From positions 62,001 through 126,000 of the forward strand of contig NZ_WWNB01000004.1 of the NCBI RefSeq assembly GCF_012062845.1: a stretch of DNA of 64,000 nucleotides. Reading direction: 5' to 3'. Shown here one piece after another: positions 1-8,189 of the stretch (its first letter is position 1; every line of letters begins with the position of its first letter). The notes beneath the pieces were generated by a model. The model saw nothing but the letters and a program-made list of their open reading frames with translations. It was not told the DNA's origin and made no database searches. Both the position numbers and the translations under genes were made by a program. The DNA is from Halomonas salinarum. GTDB taxonomy: Bacteria; Pseudomonadota; Gammaproteobacteria; Pseudomonadales; Halomonadaceae.

Positions 1-1108
1 TCACGCGCAGGGCATTGATCAGGGTGGCGATGATCCGCGAGCCGGTTGATCCGATCGGATGCCCCTGGGCGCAGGCGCCACCGAAGATGTTGACCTTGTC
101 GTGGGGAATGTCGAGCCCATCCATGGCCAGCAGGGTGACCACCGCGAAGGCTTCGTTGATCTCGAACAGATCGACGTCATCCACCTTCCAATCGAGGCGT
201 TTCAGCAGCGTGTCGATGGCACCCACCGGGGCGATGGTGAACTCGCTTGGGTGCTGGGAGTGGGTGCTGTGATCGAGAATCCGGGCCAGCGGGCGGGCGC
301 CGTGGGCCTTGGCGGCCTCGCGGCTGGAAATTACCAGCCCTGAAGCGCCATCGGAGATCGAGCTGGCGTTGGCGGCGGTGATAGTGCCGTCCTTGGTGAA
401 GGCCGGGCGAAGGTCGCGGATCTTGTCGGGCCTTGCCTGGAAGGGCTGCTCATCGCGATCCACCAGGCTCTCGCCACCGCGACCGCTGACCGTGACCGGC
501 GCCAGCTCACCATGCAGGTGGCCGGCCTCGTGGGCGGTCATGGCGCGTTCCAGAGAGGCGATCGCGAAGTCGTCCATGCGCTCGCGGCTGTAGCCGCGCT
601 GGTCGGCGATGTTCTGCGCGAACGCGCCCATCAGCTGGCCGGTCTCGGCATCCTCAAGGCCATCCAGAAACATGTGATCCTTGAGTTCGCCATGGCCCAG
701 ACGATAGCCACGGCGAGCCTTGGTCAGCACGTGGGGCGCATTGGACATCGACTCCATTCCGCCTGCCAGCACCAGCTCGCCGCTGCCGGCGTGTATCAGG
801 TCGTGGGCCAGCATGGCGGCCTTCATGCCGGAGCCACACAGCTTGTTGATAGTGGTGGCTCCGACACCGTCGGGCACGCCCGCCTGACGCATCGCCTGGC
901 GCGCGGGGCCTTGCTTGACCCCCGCCGGCAACACGCAGCCGAAGAGGCCTTCGTCGACAGCCGCGGCATCGACGCCGGCACGCTCCAGCGCCGCCCGGAT
1001 GGCGGTGGCGCCAAGCTCCGGTGCGGTGAGGCTCGACAAGCTGCCGAGCATGCCACCCATCGGCGTGCGAGTGGCGGCCAGGATCACGATCTCGTGGGAA
1101 GATGACAT
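1..1108 (-). CDS. Acetyl-CoA C-acyltransferase (thiolase), 3' end outside window
   Basis: This thiolase joins or cleaves acetyl-CoA and acyl-CoA in beta-oxidation or ketoacyl-CoA metabolism. The frame opens at ATG 1108 and runs off the left edge after 369 codons; family members are about 390-400 residues, so only the C-terminal end is missing. The nucleophile Cys91 is visible in NKLCGSG, followed by GGMESMSNAP and the NEAFA active-site motif. The C-terminal GGACAQGHPIGSTG stretch lies at about residues 345-358. It is divergent from the TetR gene at 1206 with under 100 bp between them, and it neighbours acyl-CoA dehydrogenase genes. The exact substrate chain length cannot be read from the sequence. 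Confidence 0.93.
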   Translation of the reverse strand, partial: MSSSHEIVILAATRTPMGGMLGSLSSLTAPELGATAIRAALERAGVDAAAVDEGLFGCVLPAGVKQGPARQAMRQAGVPDGVGATTINKLCGSGMKAAMLAHDLIHAGSGELVLAGGMESMSNAPHVLTKARRGYRLGHGELKDHMFLDGLEDAETGQLMGAFAQNIADQRGYSRERMDDFAIASLERAMTAHEAGHLHGELAPVTVSGRGGESLVDRDEQPFQARPDKIRDLRPAFTKDGTITAANASSISDGASGLVISSREAAKAHGARPLARILDHSTHSQHPSEFTIAPVGAIDTLLKRLDWKVDDVDLFEINEAFAVVTLLAMDGLDIPHDKVNIFGGACAQGHPIGSTGSRIIATLINALRV

Positions 1109-1205
1109 GGTAAGACTCCTTGGCGATCGCCGGCCATGGCCGTTGACCGCAGATGGGGGCTATGGTCTTCTCAAGGCTAACCAAGCAAGCGCTAGTGTAA
1201 ATGCG

Positions 1206-1793
1206 ATGAACGTAGTGAATGACTCGCCGCGGCGCCAGGAACTGATTCGCGTCGCCGCCCAGCTCTTCGTGCAGGAGGGCTTCGATCGCACCACCGTGCG
1301 CATGCTGGCGCAGCAGATGGGCATCAAGTCGGGCAGCCTCTTCCATCACTTCCGCGACAAGCAGGAGATCCTCTGCGCGGTGATCGAAGAGGGCACCCAA
1401 AACGCCCTCGCCATGGCTCGCGAGGCCCTTGCCCAATGCGATAACGATGCACAAATGCGCCTGCATGCCATGGCGCGGGCTCACCTCCAGACCCTGCTGA
1501 CCGACCGTAACGCCCACGTCGTCGCCCTCTACGAGTGGCGTCGACTGGACGGCGACTCTCGCGATCATCTTGGCCACCTGCGCGATGCCTACGAGCAGAT
1601 CTGGCAGGAGGTGATCGGCGAGGCGCTCGAAGCGGGGCTTATCCGCGGCGACAAGTTGCTGCTCTCGCGCTTCGTGCTTGGGGCGCTGAACTGGACGGTG
1701 CGCTGGTACGACCCCGACGGTGTCCAATCGCCGGAGACGCTGGCAAGCGAACTGATCGGCATGCTGGGCGCGCCAGCAAAGACTCCCGCCTGA
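1206..1793 (+). CDS. TetR/AcrR-family transcriptional regulator
   Basis: A 195-residue TetR-type repressor with the typical N-terminal helix-turn-helix at about residues 28-50 (TVRMLAQQMGIKSGSLFHHF). A longer, mostly helical ligand-binding domain follows. Start ATG 1206 is chosen because it directly precedes the first TetR helix and longer frames run into the divergent thiolase. It lies head-to-head with the thiolase and upstream of the SDR and acyl-CoA dehydrogenase genes, so it probably controls this catabolic block in response to an acyl-CoA; that is inference from position. The C-terminal domain did not let me assign a named subfamily. Confidence 0.88.
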   Translation: MNVVNDSPRRQELIRVAAQLFVQEGFDRTTVRMLAQQMGIKSGSLFHHFRDKQEILCAVIEEGTQNALAMAREALAQCDNDAQMRLHAMARAHLQTLLTDRNAHVVALYEWRRLDGDSRDHLGHLRDAYEQIWQEVIGEALEAGLIRGDKLLLSRFVLGALNWTVRWYDPDGVQSPETLASELIGMLGAPAKTPA

Positions 1794-1859
1794 TTCGCCG
1801 CGCTGATACCTTCCACCGATACCTTCCTATGCGACCCCTTGCGGATAGACAAAGGTGCA

Positions 1860-1916
1860 CAAGCATTTGCTTGGGCTGGCTCTGCTGCTAACTTATCTTT
1901 TGACGTTAACGTTAAC
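1860..1916. promoter_or_regulatory. Candidate operator/promoter ahead of the SDR gene
   Basis: Two symmetric elements lie between the TetR gene and the SDR gene. At 1860-1873 there is CAAGCA-TT-TGCTTG. At 1905-1916 GTTAAC occurs twice in tandem, inside TTGACGTTAACGTTAAC. A related CAAGCAAGCGCT sequence occurs in the thiolase-TetR gap near 1185. The first element could be the TetR operator. The second resembles the palindromes bound by LiuR-type regulators of branched-chain acyl-CoA genes. Both assignments are inference. Confidence 0.4.
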
Positions 1917-1955
1917 TAGAAATGGTCGGGAAGAGCAACCATTGGGGGAGATACC

Positions 1956-2714
1956 ATGCAGGTTAATCAACGCACCTTTCTGATCACCGGCGCCGCCTCG
2001 GGGCTGGGGGCTGCTACCGCCGAGCGCCTAGTCGCCGGCGGCGCGCGGGTTGTGCTGTGCGACCTGAACGAGGCCGTGGAGGAATTGGCCGGTCGCCTTG
2101 GGGATTCGGCAACGGCCTGTCGCGGCGATGTAACCAAAGAGGCCGATATCCAGGCTGCCGTCGATCTTGGCGTGTCCATGGGGGGGCTGCACGGCGTTGT
2201 GCACTGCGCCGGCGTGGTCAGCGTGGCCAAGCTGCTCGACCGCGAGGGTAACCCGGCCGATCTCGCCGCCTATGCCCGCACCGTCGAGATCAACCTGGTC
2301 GGCACCTTTAACGTCATGCGCCTGGCCGCCTCGGCCATGGCAGAAAACACCCCGGGCGAGGACGGCGAGCGTGGCGTGATCGTCACCACCGCCTCGGTGG
2401 CCGCCTTCGATGGCCAGGTGGGCCAAGCCGCCTACAGCGCCTCCAAGGCAGGCGTCGTGGGCATGACATTGCCACTGGCGCGCGAGCTCTCGCGTCACGG
2501 CATTCGTGTGATGAGTATCGCTCCCGGGGTCTTCGAGACGCCGATGATGAGTGGCATACCCGAGGATGCCGTGGCGTCGCTCTCCGCCGCCGTGCCCTTC
2601 CCCAAACGCCTGGGCAAACCCGCAGAGTTCGCGAGCCTCGCCGAGCAGATCATCACCAACGTGATGCTCAACGGTGAGGTGATCCGCCTCGACGGCGGTA
2701 TCCGCATGCAATAG
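1956..2714 (+). CDS. SDR-type 3-hydroxyacyl-CoA dehydrogenase
   Basis: A 252-residue short-chain dehydrogenase that probably oxidises a 3-hydroxyacyl-CoA (type II HADH, or 3-hydroxy-2-methylbutyryl-CoA dehydrogenase) with NAD. The nucleotide motif TGAASGLG spans residues 11-18, and Asp36 after strand two favours NAD. The catalytic set is Ser147, Tyr160 and Lys164 (YSASK). The C-terminal PGVFETPMM loop and final LDGGIRMQ are typical of the HSD10/FadB2x group. A GGGGGAG ribosome site precedes ATG 1956. The thiolase, acyl-CoA dehydrogenase and TetR neighbours support a beta-oxidation-like role. Confidence 0.9.
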   Translation: MQVNQRTFLITGAASGLGAATAERLVAGGARVVLCDLNEAVEELAGRLGDSATACRGDVTKEADIQAAVDLGVSMGGLHGVVHCAGVVSVAKLLDREGNPADLAAYARTVEINLVGTFNVMRLAASAMAENTPGEDGERGVIVTTASVAAFDGQVGQAAYSASKAGVVGMTLPLARELSRHGIRVMSIAPGVFETPMMSGIPEDAVASLSAAVPFPKRLGKPAEFASLAEQIITNVMLNGEVIRLDGGIRMQ

Positions 2715-2919
2715 GGCTCTCGCTTCGGGTCGGCTGACGGCTCTATCGTCTCGTGCTAGCTGACGGCTCTGTCTGGTGTCGGGTGCCTACGCATCTGACG
2801 TTGTCTCCTCTTGCGTTTGCCGTAAGTCACGCTTATTTATGCCTTCTTCTACGGAGTGAGACCATGGTGGTGAGCGATAATAAAACGAACGCTTGACTGT
2901 TGGTGGGCGGCTGGGTATT

Positions 2920-2937
2920 TTCAAACACATGTTTGAA
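2920..2937. promoter_or_regulatory. PsrA-type palindrome upstream of acyl-CoA dehydrogenase
   Basis: TTCAAAC-ACAT-GTTTGAA is a perfect 7-bp inverted repeat with a 4-nt spacer, 47 bp before the acyl-CoA dehydrogenase start. It fits the published Pseudomonas PsrA pattern (G/CAAAC-N2-4-GTTTG/C). PsrA is a TetR-family sensor of long-chain fatty acids. Whether PsrA exists in this genome cannot be seen here. Confidence 0.6.
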
Positions 2938-2984
2938 GTCCCGCGGCAGTGGTCGCGCGGACGCCCCCTTCAGGAGTATTCGAG

Positions 2985-4802
2985 ATGCCCGACTATCAGG
3001 CCCCCCTGCGCGATCTGCGCTTCGTGATGGACGAACTGCTGGACTTCCCCGGCCACTACGCGCGGCTGCCGGGCGGCGAGGACGCCACCCCTGATGTCGT
3101 CGGCGCGATTCTCGAGGAGGGCGCGCGCTTCTCCCGCGAGGTGCTGCTGCCGATCAACCAGAGTGGCGATCGCGAGGGCTGTCTGCTGGAAGGCGGCGAG
3201 GTCAAGGCACCCGGAGGCTTCAAGGAAGCCTATCGTCAGTATGTCGAGGGTGGCTGGCCGGGTCTTGCCGCCGAGCCGGAGTTCGGCGGCCAGGGCTTGC
3301 CGCATTCGCTGGGCATGGCACTTTCCGAGATGACCTGCGCCACCAACCTGGCCTGGGGCATGTACCCGGGGCTTTCCCACGGCGCTGCCGATGCCTTGCG
3401 CCATCATGGCAGTGACGAGCAGAAGGCCACCTACCTGACCAAGCTGGTCGAAGGTGTCTGGACCGGGACCATGTGCCTGACCGAGTCTCACTGCGGTACC
3501 GATCTCGGCCTGATCAAGACCCGGGCGGTACCGGCCGACGATGGCGGCTATGACATCACCGGCACCAAGATCTTCATCTCGGCGGGCGATCACAACCTGG
3601 CCGAGAACATCGTGCATCTGGTGCTTGCCAAACTGCCCGACGCCCCGGAAGGGTCCAAGGGCATCTCCTTGTTCGTGGTGCCGAAGTACTTGCCAGAGGA
3701 CATGCCGGATGAAAACGGCAATCCTGGCGCGCGCAATGGTGTCACCTGTGGGTCGCTTGAGCACAAGATGGGCATTCACGGCAACGCGACCTGTGTGATG
3801 AACTTCGACGGCGCTCGGGGCTACCTGGTGGGCCGGCCCCACAAGGGGCTTTCCTGCATGTTCACGATGATGAACGTGGCGCGCATCGGCGTGGGCATCC
3901 AGGGCCTCGGCCTCATGGAGGCGAGCTTCCAGAATTCGCTGGGCTATGCCCGCGATCGCTTGCAGATGCGGGCGCTGTCCGGCGCCAAGGCCGAAGACAA
4001 GCCCGCCGACCCGATCATCGTGCACCCGGATGTGCGCCGCATGCTGCTGACCCAGAAGGCCTTCGCCGAGGGCGGCCGGATGCTGGTGATGTACACCGCC
4101 CAGATGGTCGATTTGGTCGAGCAAGCAACAGACCCGGCCGAGCGCGAGCGGGCCGAGACGCTGCTCGGCCTGCTGACCCCCATCGTCAAGGCCTTCCTCA
4201 CTGAGGTCGGCTTCGAGGCGACTAACGAAGGTGTGCAGGTGTTCGGCGGTCATGGCTTCATTCAGGAATGGGGCATGGAGCAGCTGGTGCGCGACGCGCG
4301 CATCACTCGCCTCTACGAGGGCACCACCGGCATCCAGGCGCTCGATCTGTTGGGCCGCAAGGTACTGATGAGCCAGGGCGAGACGCTCAAGGTCTTCACC
4401 AAGGAGATTCATCAGTTCTGCAAGGCCGAGGCCGGCAACCCGGCGCTGGCTGAATTCATCGAACCGCTTGCCAGGCTCAACGCCGAATGGGGCGAGCTGA
4501 CCATGGGCGTGGGCATGAAGGCGATGAGTGATCGCGAAGAGGTGGGCGCGGCAAGCGTCGATTACCTGATGTACTCGGGCTACGTGACCCTTGCTTACCT
4601 GTTCGCCCGCGCCGCCAAGCAGGCAAGCCAGGCGCTCGGCGGCGAGGAGGATGCCTTCTACCGGGCCAAGCTCGGTACCGCGCGCTTCTTCTATCAGCGC
4701 CTGCTGCCCCGTACCCGCGCCCATGCCGAGATGATCAAGGCCGGTGGTGCCTCGCTGATGGCGATCTCCGCTGCGGACTTCGGCCTCGGCTTCGAGATCT
4801 GA
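2985..4802 (+). CDS. Acyl-CoA dehydrogenase, about 600-residue class
   Basis: A 605-residue FAD-dependent acyl-CoA dehydrogenase of the long class that includes DmdC-like and FadE-like enzymes. Start ATG 2985 (MPDYQAPLRD) has CAGGAG a few bases upstream and matches the family N-terminus. The FAD/substrate motif MCLTESHCGTDL is at about residue 165. YEGTTGIQALDLLGRK carries the likely catalytic Glu, and an extra C-terminal helical domain follows. It catalyses the first oxidation of an acyl-CoA thioester and feeds electron-transfer flavoprotein. The PsrA-like operator upstream and the terminator downstream make it a single-gene unit. Chain-length preference is unknown. Confidence 0.93.
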   Translation: MPDYQAPLRDLRFVMDELLDFPGHYARLPGGEDATPDVVGAILEEGARFSREVLLPINQSGDREGCLLEGGEVKAPGGFKEAYRQYVEGGWPGLAAEPEFGGQGLPHSLGMALSEMTCATNLAWGMYPGLSHGAADALRHHGSDEQKATYLTKLVEGVWTGTMCLTESHCGTDLGLIKTRAVPADDGGYDITGTKIFISAGDHNLAENIVHLVLAKLPDAPEGSKGISLFVVPKYLPEDMPDENGNPGARNGVTCGSLEHKMGIHGNATCVMNFDGARGYLVGRPHKGLSCMFTMMNVARIGVGIQGLGLMEASFQNSLGYARDRLQMRALSGAKAEDKPADPIIVHPDVRRMLLTQKAFAEGGRMLVMYTAQMVDLVEQATDPAERERAETLLGLLTPIVKAFLTEVGFEATNEGVQVFGGHGFIQEWGMEQLVRDARITRLYEGTTGIQALDLLGRKVLMSQGETLKVFTKEIHQFCKAEAGNPALAEFIEPLARLNAEWGELTMGVGMKAMSDREEVGAASVDYLMYSGYVTLAYLFARAAKQASQALGGEEDAFYRAKLGTARFFYQRLLPRTRAHAEMIKAGGASLMAISAADFGLGFEI

Positions 4803-4858
4803 GCGGCGTCGCAACAGCCTACTACTGTCTCTCTCGGTCAGGCGCTCTGACCCTTTCA

Positions 4859-4898
4859 CGGCGAACCTATCACGACGAAATAGGTTCGCCGTTTTTTT
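4859..4898 (+). terminator. Rho-independent terminator after acyl-CoA dehydrogenase
   Basis: A perfect 12-bp stem (CGGCGAACCTAT at 4859-4870 with ATAGGTTCGCCG at 4880-4891) has a 9-nt loop. It is followed directly by seven T residues at 4892-4898. Confidence 0.93.
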
Positions 4899-4989
4899 GA
4901 CTATCCTCACGGATATTGCTTTCGGGGAGTATCATCAAGTGCACTATCTACGGCATGGCGCCGCAGAGATGTAGTGAGGAGAGTTCATC

Positions 4990-5595
4990 ATGTACCACTC
5001 AGTTATGGCGCTCTTTATGGCGCTCTGCTTGGCGATGCTGGTAGTAGCGGGCCCGGTCATGGCGGCCGATCTTGAAAAGCGTGCTGAAATTGCTGAGGAA
5101 AAGGCCGAGCAACTTGAGCAGGGCATTGTCGACGGTGGTGATGAGATGCCTGCCGTTACCATCACGCGACCGGGGATCGACGCCGTGGACCCAACCGGGG
5201 CCGCCCCCCTGGACGATACGATTACCTGCTTCGCGCGGGCCATCTACTGGGAAGCGAAGGGAGAAACGCCCAAAGACATGGCGGCTGTGGCGCATGTGGT
5301 GATGAATCGGTTAGGCAATTCCGGCTTTCCGGACACCATCTGCGGTGTGGTCAAGCAGGGCGGCGAGCAGGGCTACTGCCAGTTCTCATGGTGGTGCGAC
5401 GGCCGAGGGGATTATGTCCTGGAGCCGCAGCGCTACGATATCGTCAAGGAAGTCGCCCGCCAGGCGCTCAATGGTGAGCTAACCGACAACACCAATGGGG
5501 CGATGTTCTTTCACCAACGCACCATTTCGCCTTATTGGGCGGCAGAGTTCACCGAAACGGCCAGGATCGGTGATTTTGTCTTCTACAGGCCCTGA
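4990..5595 (+). CDS. SleB-family (Hydrolase_2) cell wall hydrolase
   Basis: A 201-residue exported protein. A signal peptide covers about residues 1-26 (MYHSVMALFMALCLAMLVVA, cleavage after VMA). A short charged, probably coiled segment follows. The Hydrolase_2/SleB domain begins near residue 78: ARAIYWEAKGE carries the catalytic-type Glu, followed by AVAHVVMNR, the paired Cys of DTICGVVKQGG, and CQFSWWCDG. Members cleave peptidoglycan glycan strands; in non-spore-formers the role is wall remodelling. A strong terminator lies just upstream, so it has its own promoter. Confidence 0.88.
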   Translation: MYHSVMALFMALCLAMLVVAGPVMAADLEKRAEIAEEKAEQLEQGIVDGGDEMPAVTITRPGIDAVDPTGAAPLDDTITCFARAIYWEAKGETPKDMAAVAHVVMNRLGNSGFPDTICGVVKQGGEQGYCQFSWWCDGRGDYVLEPQRYDIVKEVARQALNGELTDNTNGAMFFHQRTISPYWAAEFTETARIGDFVFYRP

Positions 5596-6038
5596 GACCC
5601 AGAGCCAATAGCCATGCGGTGGGGGTGTCTGTAGCTACGTAATGCTTGTTCGTGACGCACGAAGCCATGAGGTGCCATTGCCGTGTGGGATAAACATCCA
5701 TCTGCTTCCTGGCGCTTGCTGCTAGTCTGTAGTGACCATTTGCCTCTCGCTGGCTGAATGTCTTGTGATGGCGCCTGTGGAGGGCCAAGACAACTGTGTC
5801 GCCTCGCGACGAGTGCCAATGGCCGGAACGAATACCAGCACTGGAAGTGCACACCACTCGGGCGCATGATGGCCGCACCCAGGTGGCTATCAACACGGTG
5901 GCTATGGTGATGGACCCTTTTGTCGGTCCTTTGCCATCGGGCTTTTCATAAGCCCCGTGTATCAGCCCCTTGCATCATATTTTGAGCAATCAGTCGTTGC
6001 GCTGGCGGGAATGCCAGCAACTCGAGGAGACCGACCAC
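5596..6038. other. Intergenic region, no supported gene
   Basis: These 443 bp contain only shadow ORFs without family features. A small hairpin (GGGCTT-TTCAT-AAGCCC, 5939-5955) is present without a T-tract. The promoter of the HTH-GST gene should lie near the right end; I could not identify clear -35 and -10 elements. Confidence 0.5.
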
Positions 6039-7073
6039 ATGTCCCGTAAGACTCGCCTTCAGGATCTTGTCAGTTTGATGCGCCGCCATGGAGAACCGGT
6101 CAGCGGCACGACACTTGCCGAGACGCTGGGTATTTCGCTGCGGACTCTTTATCAGGATGTCGCCGTCCTGAAAGCAGTAGGCGCTGATATCGAGCATGTC
6201 CCGGGCACCGGTTATGCGCTGGCCCCCGGCGTGTTGCTGCCGGCCTTGATGCTGACCGACGACGAGCTCGATGCGCTGGCGTTGGGGCTTGGCAAGGTCG
6301 AAGACTCGGCAGGCCCATTGGCTGCCCCGGCCGCACAGCTGCGCGGCAAGATGGTCGATGCCTTGTCCGATGAGCAGGCACAGCGCCTGGCAGGCGTTGA
6401 TCGGGCCGTTGCTGAGCCTGTTACGCATGCGTTCACGGACGAGCACGCGCCATCAGCCGAACTGGTCTTCTATACCAACCCCTTGTCGCGGGGAAGCATC
6501 GTCCACTGGATGCTCGAAGAGCTCGGTGTGGCGTATCGCATGGTGGTGCTGGATTACGGCACGACCATGAAGGACCCGGACTACCTGGCTTTGAACCCAA
6601 TGGGCAAGGTGCCGGCGATTTGCCACGGTGATGTGGTGGTCACCGAGACCGCTGCCATCTGTGCCTATCTTGCCGACGCCTTCCCCGAGGCCGGTCTGGC
6701 GCCGCCGCCGGCGCATCGGGGTGACTACTACCGCTGGCTGTTCTTCACCGCCGGTCCCCTGGAAACTGCCTTGTCTCTCAATGGCCTGCTCGGGGTCCAT
6801 CCCACCGAACAACAGCAGATGCAGCTTGGCTGCGGCAGCCTTCAGACGGTGCTCGATACGCTGGCAGGCGTTCTCGCCGGCAGGCGCTATATCGCCGGAG
6901 ACACCTTCAGTGCCGCGGATATCTATGTAGGGTCTCATCTCAGCTGGGGCCTGCAGTTTGGCTCGATCCCCTGGCGTCCCGAGTTCGAAGCTTACTGTGC
7001 TGGCCTTAATGAGCGCCCAGCGCGCCAGCGCTGCGAGGCCTTTCTCCAGCAGGCCATGGCGCAGGGGGCCTGA
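6039..7073 (+). CDS. DeoR/YafY-type HTH domain fused to glutathione S-transferase
   Basis: A 344-residue two-part protein in one uninterrupted frame. Residues 1 to about 75 form an HTH_11 winged helix as in YafY/WYL regulators (LAETLGISLRTLYQDVAVL, then IEHVPGTGYAL). Residues 76 to about 135 keep the YafY linker (LMLTDDELDALALGL). From about residue 143, where a WYL domain would normally begin, there is instead a complete GST: thioredoxin-like N-terminal half (LVFYTNPLSRGSIVHWML, NPMGKVPAI, VVTETAAICAYL) and helical C-terminal half (YIAGDTFSAADIYV). ATG 6039 has CGAGGAGA upstream. It may be a DNA-binding protein using a GST fold as sensor, or a GST with an HTH appendage; neither is established. 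Confidence 0.85.
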   Translation: MSRKTRLQDLVSLMRRHGEPVSGTTLAETLGISLRTLYQDVAVLKAVGADIEHVPGTGYALAPGVLLPALMLTDDELDALALGLGKVEDSAGPLAAPAAQLRGKMVDALSDEQAQRLAGVDRAVAEPVTHAFTDEHAPSAELVFYTNPLSRGSIVHWMLEELGVAYRMVVLDYGTTMKDPDYLALNPMGKVPAICHGDVVVTETAAICAYLADAFPEAGLAPPPAHRGDYYRWLFFTAGPLETALSLNGLLGVHPTEQQQMQLGCGSLQTVLDTLAGVLAGRRYIAGDTFSAADIYVGSHLSWGLQFGSIPWRPEFEAYCAGLNERPARQRCEAFLQQAMAQGA

Positions 7074-7123
7074 GGCGGTAAATGATATGCCATGCGCCGG
7101 TATGGCATGGCAGGCTAGCGCTT

Positions 7124-7614
7124 ATGGAAAAGCTACTGATCAGCGCCTGCCTGCTTGGCCAGCCGGTGCGCTACGATGGCGGCGCCAAGACGCTGCATGA
7201 TGCCACCTTAGAGCGCTGGCGCCGGGAAGGGCGCCTGGTGGCCGCCTGCCCCGAAGTGCAGGCTGGCCTGAGCACACCGCGGCCTCCCGCCGAGATCCAG
7301 GACGGCGGAGGCGACGGGGTGCTGGACGGTACCGCCCGGGTGATCGACCGGGACGGCGAAGATGTCAGCCAATCCTTCCTAAGCGGTGCCAAGCAGGCGC
7401 TGGTGCTTTGCCAGCGGCATCACATCCGCGTTGCTATTCTCAGCGAAGCCAGTCCCTCCTGCGGCAGCCACACCCTCTACGACGGCAGCTTCACCGGCCA
7501 CCGCGTGCCCGGCCAAGGCGTAACCGCCGCACTGCTCGAACGCCACGGCGTGCGAGTTTTAGTCAGTTCGAACTCGATCAAGCGGAGCGAGCGCTACAAG
7601 AGAGACGGGCGTGA
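7124..7614 (+). pseudogene. DUF523 (YbbK-like) protein, frameshifted near the 3' end
   Basis: From ATG 7124 the frame encodes a DUF523 protein (LLISACLLGQPVRYDGG, then ACPEVQAGL, and SPSCGSH with its conserved Cys). At the TTTT run 7557-7560 the frame drifts: the uninterrupted reading ends in unrelated residues at 7684. Restoring one base after the T run reads SQFELDQAERALQERRA with a stop at 7614, the expected family C-terminus, giving about 163 residues. It is therefore either a natural 1-bp deletion or a sequencing error in a homopolymer. The family's function is not established. The upstream gene ends 50 bp earlier, with a small hairpin (ATGCCAT/ATGGCAT, 7087-7108) between them. Confidence 0.8.
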
Positions 7615-7708
7615 CCATCGTCGGCATTGTGCCTATATAAGCGAAGGGTTATGGTCGAATAAAGTATGGCGGCCTACGACCTAAAGATGCCCTGCTGGCA
7701 AAGGACGC

Positions 7709-7740
7709 GCACGCTCGTTCAAGTCAATAAACGAGCGTGC
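7709..7740. other. Perfect 11-bp hairpin before the cassette array
   Basis: GCACGCTCGTT (7709-7719) pairs exactly with AACGAGCGTGC (7730-7740) across a 10-nt loop. No T-tract follows on either strand, so it is not a classical terminator. It lies 14 bp before the first cassette core GTTAAAC. It may be a structural remnant of the integron attachment region or a Rho-type transcript end; function unknown. Confidence 0.5.
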
Positions 7741-7771
7741 TGACTAACTATCTGTTAAACGGTCAGAGATT

Positions 7772-8104
7772 ATGAGCAAAGTAATCGATTTTCCAAGTGC
7801 CTCGGTAAGAAACGATGCGGAAATAGAAAGAGGGCTTCGTGAGGGTCTGGCTGGCCATGGATTTTCGTCAGATGCCATTGAGGCAGCGATTTCGAGCACC
7901 ATGCCCCTGTTTCAAGAGTCGAAATCTACAATTGGGCAGAACCTGCAAGTGAGCTTTACTTCTTCACTCACCGACGAGCAGGTCAAAGAAATCGAGTCTC
8001 ACCTTTCGTCGGTTCTTCAGAAGCATCAACTTGAAGTTTCCAGTTTCATTCAGAAGTTGATCGTCAAAATCGCGCTGTTAGAAGCATGTGCCAATGACTT
8101 TTAA
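7772..8104 (+). CDS. Cassette 1 hypothetical protein, 110 residues
   Basis: A 110-residue soluble protein that I do not recognise. It is predicted mainly helical: an N-terminal segment rich in charged residues, a Ser/Thr-rich centre (STIGQNLQVSFTSSLTDEQV) and an amphipathic C-terminal helix (LSSVLQKHQLEVSSFIQKLI). No signal peptide or membrane segment is seen. ATG 7772 lies 12 bp after the cassette core GTTAAAC (7754-7760), and the TAA stop overlaps the first bases of the attC at 8099. This is the compact arrangement typical of integron cassettes. Composition is more AT-rich than the flanking chromosome, consistent with acquisition. It is the cassette nearest the presumed former attI end. Confidence 0.65.
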   Translation: MSKVIDFPSASVRNDAEIERGLREGLAGHGFSSDAIEAAISSTMPLFQESKSTIGQNLQVSFTSSLTDEQVKEIESHLSSVLQKHQLEVSSFIQKLIVKIALLEACANDF

Positions 8105-8176
8105 CCAGTCGCAGCAGTTCGCGGCCGATGGCCGCCGGACGTCCCTGACGGGCCGCCGCTGTGCTCAACGTTAGGC
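8099..8176 (+). other. attC site of cassette 1
   Basis: 78 bp bounded by the inverse core TTTTAAC (8099-8105) and core GTTAGGC (8170-8176). The interior is an imperfect palindrome: GCGGCC near 8121 opposes GGCCGC near 8151. The core matches the GTTRRRY consensus. The inverse core differs by one base from the complement of this cassette's entry core. Confidence 0.8.
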
Positions 8177-8189
8177 ATCAAGGAGAGGC

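Noticed and set aside
654..1727. A 357-codon minus-strand open frame spanning the thiolase and TetR genes
   Set aside because: It crosses two divergent genes and their promoter; the real thiolase is in another minus frame.
2970..4910. A 646-codon open frame on the minus strand opposite the acyl-CoA dehydrogenase
   Set aside because: It is a GC-rich shadow frame. It shows no family motif, whereas the plus strand encodes a complete dehydrogenase with a ribosome site.
7124..7684. DUF523 gene taken as intact to the stop at 7684
   Set aside because: The last 40 residues do not fit the family, while another frame gives the expected C-terminus ending at 7614.
7709..7740. Perfect hairpin considered as an attC or terminator
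   Set aside because: It lacks RYYYAAC/GTTRRRY ends and any T-tract, so neither call is supported.
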